NCBI GenBank assembly: GCA_005843815.1
Contig: SZYA01000024.1
Coordinates: forward strand, 1-40,434
Source of the DNA: Chlorobium sp.
GTDB lineage: Bacteria; Bacteroidota; Chlorobiia; Chlorobiales; Chlorobiaceae
Direction: 5' to 3'
DNA: 40,434 nt
In this document: in pieces, positions 34,069 through 40,434 of the stretch
Numbering within the stretch: position 1 is the first letter of the stretch
Layout: every line of letters starts with the position of its first letter
Translations under genes and position numbers: made by a program
The notes under the pieces: generated by a model
What the model saw: the letters and a program-made list of their open reading frames with translations, nothing else
Databases searched by the model: none
Told to the model about the DNA's origin: nothing

Positions 34069-35286
34069 TTAAAAATGTTTTTTTAGGGCGACTTTAAAAA
34101 ACTTTCTTTTCCCCGCCCGGACTATTTTTGGGGTAACACCAAGTTCAAGATTTTCAGTGATCTCATCGATTTTTCTTTCGTCAACAAGCACCGATTTTTG
34201 CTGTATCATACGTCGGGCATCACTTTTCGAAGTGGCAGCGCCAAGGGTGACAAGCAGATCAATCACAGAAATTGATTGCTGATCAAGTTCCACGAGCTCA
34301 ATATTGTCTGGCGCTTTTTTATGGACAAAAAGCTGGTCGAAGTGTGATTCAGCCCCCTCAGCGTCCTCTTCTGAGTAATACGATGACACAATTTCTCTTG
34401 CCAGACTCCTTTTGGCAGCTCTTGGATTTTCAGTGATCTGAACGAGAATATCGCTTACCGCAGATTCTCCTTGAGGTAGCAGTAGTTTTGTAAAGGTTTC
34501 AATGAGAGTGTCTGGAATAGAGAGAGCCTTTCCATACATGTCGGCAGGGGAGTCATTGAAGCAGATTGCATTGCCAAGTGACTTCGACATCTTTTCACCA
34601 CCACTGGTGCCGACAAGCAGTGGCATGGTCAAGCAGACCTGGGGGGTAATACCGTATTCTCGCTGGAGGTCTCTACCAACAAGCAGGTTAAATTTTTGGT
34701 CTGTGCCACCAAGCTCAACATCATTTTTCAGGTGTACCGAATCCATGCCCTGGGCAAGGGGATAGAGGAATTCATGAATGGAGATTGGCTCATGGGCCCG
34801 ATACCTGCGTTCGAAGTCGTCACGCTCAAGCATCCTTGCCACAGTATAGTGACTTGCGAGGCGAACAACATCGGCAAATCCCATGGTTCCCAGCCAGTCC
34901 GAGTTGTAGCAGATCGTTGTCTTTTCGGGGTCAAGAATTTTTGAAGCCTGTTCAAAATAGCTTTTGCCGTTTTCTCGAGCCTCTTCGGCTGAAAGTTGTG
35001 GTCTTGTTTTGCTCTTTCCCGAGGGGTCGCCGATCATGGCGGTAAAATCACCGATAATCAGGATGGCCTGATGGCCGAGATCCTGAAACTCACGTAATTT
35101 CCGAAGCACGACGGAGTGACCAAGGTGTAAATCGGGCCGTGATGGATCTGCGCCAAGCTTGATTTTGAGCGACTGATCTGTTCTCATACTGAGTTGCAGT
35201 TTCTGTTCAAGCTCATCGACACTGATCACTTCAACCACATTGCTGGTGATAATATCAAGTTGTTCCTGTATTGCTGGAAAACCCAT
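34069..35286 (-). CDS. tyrS: tyrosyl-tRNA synthetase
   Basis: 405 residues. Class I synthetase that charges tRNA-Tyr. The HIGH-type motif is HLGHS in [15 protein letters not shown], the tyrosine pocket is in [14 protein letters not shown] and [16 protein letters not shown], the KMSKS loop is in [11 protein letters not shown], and a C-terminal S4 RNA-binding domain (about 340-405) ends with [11 protein letters not shown]. It belongs to the shorter TyrZ-like branch. It lies 21 bases downstream of smpB on the same strand and probably shares its transcript. Confidence 0.97.
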   Translation of the reverse strand: MGFPAIQEQLDIITSNVVEVISVDELEQKLQLSMRTDQSLKIKLGADPSRPDLHLGHSVVLRKLREFQDLGHQAILIIGDFTAMIGDPSGKSKTRPQLSAEEARENGKSYFEQASKILDPEKTTICYNSDWLGTMGFADVVRLASHYTVARMLERDDFERRYRAHEPISIHEFLYPLAQGMDSVHLKNDVELGGTDQKFNLLVGRDLQREYGITPQVCLTMPLLVGTSGGEKMSKSLGNAICFNDSPADMYGKALSIPDTLIETFTKLLLPQGESAVSDILVQITENPRAAKRSLAREIVSSYYSEEDAEGAESHFDQLFVHKKAPDNIELVELDQQSISVIDLLVTLGAATSKSDARRMIQQKSVLVDERKIDEITENLELGVTPKIVRAGKRKFFKVALKKHF

Positions 35287-35307
35287 GGATTCCCTGATTT
35301 TGTTAAA

Positions 35308-35781
35308 TTAAAATTGCTTTTTGATCTGTTCCAGTTGTCTCTGATTATCTCTTTTTTTGATTGTTTCCCGTTTGTCGTACAGTTTTTTCCCTTTGGCAAC
35401 GGCAAGCTCAATTTTCAGAAGCCCTTTCGAATTAAAAAATGCTTTCAGTGGTACCAGGGTCAGCCCTTTTTCATTTATTTTTGCCTGGATTTTCTGGATC
35501 TCCTTTTTGTGCAGCAGCAGTTTTCGACTCCGTTTGGCCTCAATCATCTCCATGCGGTTAAGCTCATAAGGGGTAATCTGCATGTTTTCAAGCCACACCT
35601 CGTTGTGGTGGATGATGGCAAAACTGTCACCCAGGCTGGCGTGGCCGAGGCGCACCGATTTTACCTCGCTGCCGAAGAGCTGAATACCCGCGACAAGGGT
35701 ATCAAAAATTTCAAACTCAAATCGGGCCTTCTTGTTTTGAATGGCCTGGACGTATTGCTGAATATGCTGCTTTTTCGACAC
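35308..35781 (-). CDS. smpB: SsrA-binding protein SmpB
   Basis: 157 residues from the GTG at 35781. SmpB binds tmRNA and brings it to stalled ribosomes for trans-translation. The beta-barrel core holds [22 protein letters not shown] and [37 protein letters not shown] and the basic C-terminal tail [16 protein letters not shown] are standard. The GTG is preferred over the TTG at 35793 because GAGGG lies 6-7 bases before it and the protein then starts MSKKQH. The frame begins right at the end of the FAD oxidase gene, so it is coupled to it. The tmRNA gene is not in the window. Confidence 0.95.
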   Translation of the reverse strand: MSKKQHIQQYVQAIQNKKARFEFEIFDTLVAGIQLFGSEVKSVRLGHASLGDSFAIIHHNEVWLENMQITPYELNRMEMIEAKRSRKLLLHKKEIQKIQAKINEKGLTLVPLKAFFNSKGLLKIELAVAKGKKLYDKRETIKKRDNQRQLEQIKKQF

Positions 35782-35789
35782 GATAACCC

Positions 35790-37277
35790 TCAATGGTTTT
35801 CATTTTCAAGATATGCGACAGGAACAAGATTTCCGATATTGAGTACCAGAAAGGGATCAAGGATCCTTTTTACCCGAGCCATCTCCTGTACTCCAGCGTC
35901 ATGATACATCTCCACCAGATACTCTGCCTTGAGCTTCCCAATTCCGTGTTCAGCGGACAGTGTTCCTCCCAACGCAAGAACCTTGCTGATAAATGTACGG
36001 TAGAGCTCCTTTCCGAGCAGAAACTCCTCATGGCTTCTTGGCAGGATGTTCAGATGCAGATGTTCATTGCCGATATGACCAAAAATAATATAGATAAAGC
36101 CCAGTTGTTCGCAAGAACTCCGGTAAAAATCAAAAAGTTCACGAATTTTTCCTTCAGGTACAGCCATATCGGTGCTGATTTTGCTCTCATGTTGCTTTCT
36201 AAGCCATTCGGTGACCAGAAGCGGCAGGGCATGACGAAACTCCCGCATTTGTAACTGTTCTTCACGGTCAAGTGCCATCCATGATTCGTCACTCATGGCG
36301 TTGCAGGACTCCATCAGTGCAAACAGCGTTTCAAGGTCTGCCTCTTCACTCTCCGGTGTTGTCTCCGTCTCTATAAATATGGCACCGTTACTCTGTGATG
36401 GTATTTCAGGATACTTTGCTGAGAGAAACCCAAGTGCGTGTTTGTCAAAAAACTCTATTGCCCGGGGAGATGCACTATTTTTCGGATCTTTAAGCTGCCG
36501 GGTAAAGCTGAAGAGATCTTCAATACTCCTGAAATAGACAATGCAGGAGATGATCGATTTTGGCAAGGGAATAAGCATGAGATCGGCTTCAGCGATAACA
36601 CCGAGAGTTCCTTCCGAGCCGATAAAAAGATCAACAAGATCCATTCCCGTTTCAGAAAAGTAGCCAGCGTTGTGCTTTGAAGTATCGGGCATGGAGTATT
36701 GCGGTCTCTGCAAAACAATATTTCCGGCGATTGGCAGGGTGAGCCGGAACATGCCGTTGTCGTCAGCCATGCAGGCTCCGCGTGAAAGATTGAGCAGATC
36801 GCCCTGAGGCAGCACGACAAGGATTCTTGAGATATGTTTTCTTGTCGGGCCGTATTTGAATGTTCTTGCTCCTGAAGAGTTGTTTGCTATGGTGCTGCCG
36901 ATAAAACAGAGCTTTTCTGTTGGATCCGGGGGATAAAACCAGCCACTCTGCTCAGCTTTTTTCTGGACACTGTCGAGGAGCGCTCCTGCCTGGACGGTCA
37001 AGTATGCTTTGTTTTCCGCGATCTGCACCAGTTCGCTGATATGGTCAAGTTTCTGCATGGAGATAACATAGTCTCCCATAGGGATTCTCCCCCCGGTTGT
37101 GCCGGTTCCATTCCCGGAAATGGTAAAACGGCGGTGCCCTGCGGGCGCAGTTTTAAGCAAATCGGAGAGTTCCTTAATGGTTTCGGGAAAAAAAACTCCT
37201 GGAGTATGGCCAGTTTTCAAATTACTGGTATCTTCAAGAAAGCCAAGAAGAGAGGCTTGATCGTTTTTGTATATCAT
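35790..37277 (-). CDS. FAD-linked oxidase, GlcD / D-lactate dehydrogenase type
   Basis: 495 residues. PCMH-type FAD domain (about 20-240) with the pyrophosphate loop [13 protein letters not shown] and [31 protein letters not shown], then the C-terminal substrate domain with [13 protein letters not shown] and the terminal [14 protein letters not shown]. Enzymes of this group oxidise D-2-hydroxy acids (glycolate, D-lactate, D-2-hydroxyglutarate). The substrate cannot be fixed from sequence, and no glcE/glcF Fe-S partner is adjacent. The start overlaps the PBP2 stop by 4 bases and the end touches smpB, so a metabolic oxidase is embedded in the mre/PBP2 operon. Confidence 0.88.
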   Translation of the reverse strand: MIYKNDQASLLGFLEDTSNLKTGHTPGVFFPETIKELSDLLKTAPAGHRRFTISGNGTGTTGGRIPMGDYVISMQKLDHISELVQIAENKAYLTVQAGALLDSVQKKAEQSGWFYPPDPTEKLCFIGSTIANNSSGARTFKYGPTRKHISRILVVLPQGDLLNLSRGACMADDNGMFRLTLPIAGNIVLQRPQYSMPDTSKHNAGYFSETGMDLVDLFIGSEGTLGVIAEADLMLIPLPKSIISCIVYFRSIEDLFSFTRQLKDPKNSASPRAIEFFDKHALGFLSAKYPEIPSQSNGAIFIETETTPESEEADLETLFALMESCNAMSDESWMALDREEQLQMREFRHALPLLVTEWLRKQHESKISTDMAVPEGKIRELFDFYRSSCEQLGFIYIIFGHIGNEHLHLNILPRSHEEFLLGKELYRTFISKVLALGGTLSAEHGIGKLKAEYLVEMYHDAGVQEMARVKRILDPFLVLNIGNLVPVAYLENENH

Positions 37278-39175
37278 TCTCCTGTTTGACCATTTTTGTT
37301 TTGAGCGGGCGGCTCTGTGGTTGGTTCAGAGCTGTTGTACTGTATTGGAGGTGGAGCGCTCTCTGTGCTGTCGGATTGGGTCGCAGAGATACCTGTGCTT
37401 ACCTTTTTTGTGGCATTGGGTTTTACTCCCTTTATGTAATACTTTATAAGTTCGCGGGCAATTGGAGCGGAAATGGCCCCTCCGAAACCGGCATTTTCAA
37501 CAAGCACCGCAAGGGCGATTCTTGGATTTTCCATGGGGGCGAAGGCGATAAACCAGGCATGATCTTTGCCGTGTGGGTTTTGTGCTGTTCCAGTTTTTCC
37601 GGCAACGGTTACGCCGGGGACGTTTGCAAGAGTTCCTGTGCCATACTGCACAACACCCACCATACCATCCTTGATCAGGGCGAATGTCTCTGCCGAAACC
37701 GGTAATTGTTGACTGCTATAGGTGAGAGGGATATATCTTCCGGTACTTGTGTCGCGGTATCCACTGACGATATGAGGCTGGAAAAGAGTTCCATTGTTTG
37801 CGATGGCTGCTGCATAAGCCGCAAGCTGTACCGGTGTGGTGCCAAGCTCTCCCTGACCAATGCCCAAACTGACCAGATAACCTTTGCCCCATCTCTTTTT
37901 GCCATACCTTTTATCATAATAATCGGATGATGGCAGTAGTCCAGCTCTTTCGCCAGGCAGGTCAATACCGCTCTTTTCTCCAAAACCGAACATGGCACCA
38001 TATTTTGTCCAGTTCTCAAAACCGACGTTAAAGATAAGTTTATAAAAATAGACGTTGGATGAGACGGCAATGGCGCTTCTCATATCCACCAGTCCATGCC
38101 CTTTCCCCTCGTTACTGAGAAATCGTCTGTTACCAAAGGTAAAGACACCGTTGTCAAGAATTTTTTGATTCGGATCAATGCTTTGCTCCTCAAGAGCGGC
38201 AGTGGCAACCACCATCTTATAGACTGAACCGGGCGGATAGACTGCCTGAACGGTGCGGTTAAAAAGTGGCTTCTGGGGAGAGGTAATAATATCGTTCCAT
38301 CCTTTGCGGTCTGTAGAGCCGTTGAAGATATCGAGATTGTAGTCAGGAGCGCTGGCCAGTGCAATGACCCCCCCTGTCAAAGGGTCAATGGCAACAACAG
38401 CGCCGGAATGACCTGTTTTATTTAACAGCTTTTCGGCAAGCTGCTGCAAACCTCCATCAATAGAGAGATAGAGATCGTCACCCTTTATGGCGGAGATATC
38501 GCTTTTTCCGTTATCATATTTCCCGGCATATTTGCCTCGCGGAGTGATCATTTCAAATCGGGCACCTTTTTGTCCTTTCAACCGCTCTTCGTAATACTTT
38601 TCCAATCCGCTGAATCCGATTTTGTCATCTTGCGAGTAACCCTGTTCTGCAAATTCCTCCAGTTTTTGCTTTGATATCAGACGGACATAGCCGAAAAGAT
38701 GAGCGCCATGGAGAGAGTCTGGATACATTCTTTTGTTGTCGGTCTCTATCAGGACACCAGGCAATTGCCAGAGATTCTCGCTCAGTCGAGCAACTGCAAC
38801 CGCATTAATATTTCGACTTACGGCTGTGGCGGCGAACCGGTTGAAGGCTCGCCCTTTGTTGATATTTTCAATCAGTTCGCTCTCGGGGATTTGGATAAGC
38901 CATGCAAGATAGCCCGCTTTGGTCAATCGGAATTCAGAGGGAATTACTTTAACGATGTAGAGTGGCTGATTGTCAACGATGGTCAGCCCGTTTCGGTCGA
39001 TCATACGGCCTCTTGGTGGCACCATCCAGACCCTGCGAATGCTGTTTGCGGTTGCAATTGAGCCAAGTTGCTGAAAATTAAGCACCTGCAGATAGAAAAG
39101 TCGGCCAAAGATGACAGTAAAAACAGTTATGATGAAGAGTGACACGAGAGTTGAGCTTCGCTGACTGTTATCCAT
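37274..39175 (-). CDS. mrdA: penicillin-binding protein 2 (elongasome transpeptidase)
   Basis: 633 residues from the ATG at 39175, which avoids the overlap with mreD given by the TTG at 39190. One N-terminal membrane helix (about 9-28), the pedestal domain with PPRGRMIDRNG, then the transpeptidase domain: SxxK in PPGSVYKM (catalytic Ser), SxN in AVSSNVYFY, and KTGTAQNPHG. It cross-links peptidoglycan during side-wall growth together with MreC and MreD, encoded directly upstream. The C-terminal tail after the catalytic domain is Pro/Thr/Ser/Gln-rich and looks disordered. rodA does not follow; a FAD oxidase does. Confidence 0.95.
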   Translation of the reverse strand: MDNSQRSSTLVSLFIITVFTVIFGRLFYLQVLNFQQLGSIATANSIRRVWMVPPRGRMIDRNGLTIVDNQPLYIVKVIPSEFRLTKAGYLAWLIQIPESELIENINKGRAFNRFAATAVSRNINAVAVARLSENLWQLPGVLIETDNKRMYPDSLHGAHLFGYVRLISKQKLEEFAEQGYSQDDKIGFSGLEKYYEERLKGQKGARFEMITPRGKYAGKYDNGKSDISAIKGDDLYLSIDGGLQQLAEKLLNKTGHSGAVVAIDPLTGGVIALASAPDYNLDIFNGSTDRKGWNDIITSPQKPLFNRTVQAVYPPGSVYKMVVATAALEEQSIDPNQKILDNGVFTFGNRRFLSNEGKGHGLVDMRSAIAVSSNVYFYKLIFNVGFENWTKYGAMFGFGEKSGIDLPGERAGLLPSSDYYDKRYGKKRWGKGYLVSLGIGQGELGTTPVQLAAYAAAIANNGTLFQPHIVSGYRDTSTGRYIPLTYSSQQLPVSAETFALIKDGMVGVVQYGTGTLANVPGVTVAGKTGTAQNPHGKDHAWFIAFAPMENPRIALAVLVENAGFGGAISAPIARELIKYYIKGVKPNATKKVSTGISATQSDSTESAPPPIQYNSSEPTTEPPAQNKNGQTGE

Positions 39176-39179
39176 TGTT

Positions 39180-39671
39180 TCAGCTGGCAAATGTTTTTCT
39201 CAAAATGAGTCTGTTTGCAATAAATGCAAGGGTGAGAGACAAGAGAGATGCAAGGAGCCCCAAGGTAACTATTCTGTATTCTGGTGAGAGACCAAGAGGA
39301 TTATATACAGAGGTTATAATGGTGTGAGAAGAAAATTCCGCAGTCAAAACGGCCACATAGAAGCGTCTTGTTTTTTGTTTAGCCGTTGCATGACTGTCTT
39401 CAGGGGAGTGGAAATAACCTGCCAGAAATCCTCCTGTTGTTATTGCAAGCGTATGCAATCCCAGGTTTCCGGAGAAGATACCCGCCAGTATACCTGCCGC
39501 AAATCCAAAACTGGTGCTGGTTTTCTGCCCTTGGGTTACCGCCAGAAAAGCAATAAAAACCGCAAGAGCATCAGGCATGGCCTCAAAGAGAGCTAGTCGG
39601 GCGAAACCAAACTCCTGCACCAGGGTGACGATGCAGAGCGCAAAGATAGAAAATGAGATTTGTTTTGTCAC
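39180..39671 (-). CDS. mreD: rod-shape determining protein MreD
   Basis: 163 residues, almost entirely membrane segments (about five), as in MreD. It starts at GTG (39671). The position between mreC (21-base gap) and mrdA (4 bases before its ATG) gives the classic mreC-mreD-mrdA order. MreD sequences diverge strongly, so the call rests on length, hydrophobicity and neighbours. It helps form the elongasome in the inner membrane. Confidence 0.88.
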   Translation of the reverse strand: MTKQISFSIFALCIVTLVQEFGFARLALFEAMPDALAVFIAFLAVTQGQKTSTSFGFAAGILAGIFSGNLGLHTLAITTGGFLAGYFHSPEDSHATAKQKTRRFYVAVLTAEFSSHTIITSVYNPLGLSPEYRIVTLGLLASLLSLTLAFIANRLILRKTFAS

Positions 39672-39692
39672 AAAGTATTTAAGATCTTGTAG

Positions 39693-40434
39693 TTATGGGT
39701 TTTGTTCAATAAGCGTGCTGTCGTTGCTTATTGCCATTTTTTCCGGTTCAATTTTCAAGGGAGCGACCAGTACCTGTGTCAGTGATGAAAAATCAACAGC
39801 AAGGCGGAGATCAATGGAATAAAAAAGTTTGTCGGGTTTTATGCGAACCACTTTTCCAACTGGAATGCCTCGCATGGCAAAGGTACTGAAATCTGAAGTG
39901 AGCATCCTTTCGTAAAGTTTGAGGTTGCTGCTGATCGGGATGTGTTCAACATGGGCGATAGACTCGGCACCACCACTCCAACTGAGAATACCCGAACAGT
40001 TGGAAGAGTCGGATACAACGCTCACCTTGAAGTCTGTGTGGATGACAGGCATTACTCTGGCATAGTGTTCGGAGACCGAAATCACTCTTCCCACCAGCCC
40101 TTCCGGTACCAGAACGGTCATATCCTTTTTTATTCCATTACTCCATCCAGCATTGATGACCAGTATGTTTTCCCGCTCACTGAACTTTCGATTAACAACT
40201 CTTGCTATGGTAAACCCGGATGCGTTGAACGTTGGGGGATCCAATATTTTTCTACGGTTCCGTTCATCAACAGCAGTTGTTTCATAGTTCATCACTTTCA
40301 TAAGGAGATCACGGTTTATAAGCATTAACCGTTCATTTTCTTTATCAACATTGAGTAGTGAGGTGAGGTTTATCAGCTTTTCATTGATACCAGCGCTGAA
40401 TTCAATACCGCTGGTTTGGAGCTTTGAAAAGGCA
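39693..40434 (-). CDS. mreC: rod-shape determining protein MreC (partial, N-terminus beyond window)
   Basis: The minus-strand frame is open through the right edge; about 246 residues are visible and the N-terminal membrane helix is missing. The first part is the coiled coil (INEKLINLTSLLNVDKENERL), followed by the beta-barrel periplasmic domain with ARVVNRKF, VINAGWSNGIKKDMTVLVPEGLVGRV, and VEHIPISSNLKLYERMLTSDFSTFAMRGIPVGKV, where the aspartate/ser/phe pattern is typical of MreC. It links MreB and PBP2 on the periplasmic side. First visible gene of the minus-strand operon. Confidence 0.94.
   Translation of the reverse strand, partial: AFSKLQTSGIEFSAGINEKLINLTSLLNVDKENERLMLINRDLLMKVMNYETTAVDERNRRKILDPPTFNASGFTIARVVNRKFSERENILVINAGWSNGIKKDMTVLVPEGLVGRVISVSEHYARVMPVIHTDFKVSVVSDSSNCSGILSWSGGAESIAHVEHIPISSNLKLYERMLTSDFSTFAMRGIPVGKVVRIKPDKLFYSIDLRLAVDFSSLTQVLVAPLKIEPEKMAISNDSTLIEQNP

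Noticed and set aside
35194..35904. 236-codon plus-strand open frame over tyrS, smpB and the oxidase end
   Set aside because: Phe/Leu-rich shadow of three genuine minus-strand genes.

Overview
The window reads as chromosomal, mostly housekeeping DNA from a green sulfur bacterium (Chlorobi; Chlorobium or Pelodictyon-like). This is an inference from gene content and sequence style. The points behind it are a Bacteroidetes/Chlorobi-style UvrA that lacks part of the usual zinc cysteines, aconitase B of the kind used in the reductive TCA cycle, pyruvoyl-dependent arginine decarboxylase, a bacillithiol-type BshA (N-methyl-bacillithiol is reported from Chlorobaculum tepidum), CIRCE-controlled groESL, an LptD outer-membrane protein (Gram-negative envelope) and weak Shine-Dalgarno use. 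No rRNA or photosynthesis gene is present to settle the species.

Layout. 1-900: a gene graveyard made of a frameshifted N-terminal Fic-family fragment, an antisense fragment of a type III restriction helicase (Res), and a DUF2442 gene with a one-base frameshift. 901-1526: a membrane-anchored SET-domain protein and tRNA-Gly(GCC). 1586-9758: trpB, lptD, an alpha/beta hydrolase, an Rrf2 regulator and uvrA. 9751-9882: a 132-bp element with perfect terminal inverted repeats whose left end contains the uvrA stop codon. 9886-12372: a small unknown gene, CIRCE, groES-groEL and a terminator. 12428-13047: a Phd/ParE toxin-antitoxin pair. 13201-16546: a likely operon queC - CPBP protease - trpA - GT2 glycosyltransferase, then a palindromic intergenic repeat. 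16711-21487: an SDR reductase, a CDF metal transporter with three C-terminal domains, bshA and mreB. 21720-26842: hisD-queA (overlapping) and acnB. 26984-27255: a tiny Ala/Pro-rich lipoprotein with a 42-bp tandem duplication. 27407-27876: a four-tRNA operon, CAT (probably Ile2), Glu(CTC), Arg(ACG), Gln(CTG), with its own promoter and terminator. 27905-31786: murA, an EnvC-like murein hydrolase activator and nadE. 31806-40434, all minus strand: mreC(partial)-mreD-mrdA-FAD oxidase-smpB-tyrS-pyruvoyl arginine decarboxylase-nadB.

How it works together. Cell-envelope growth is the strongest theme: MreB, MreC, MreD, PBP2, MurA, the EnvC-like factor, LptD and two glycosyltransferases. A second theme is small-molecule and tRNA metabolism: both ends of the tryptophan synthase reaction (trpA and trpB 12 kb apart), HisD, NadB plus NadE for NAD, QueC plus QueA for queuosine, BshA for a low-molecular-weight thiol, and AcnB for the carbon cycle. 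The only accessory DNA I see is the left-edge graveyard beside tRNA-Gly, the toxin-antitoxin pair and the two intergenic repeats. I did not find a clearly new multi-gene system. The best leads are the fused defence-gene remnants, the SET protein, the 132-bp element, the three-domain CDF tail and the bacillithiol gene.
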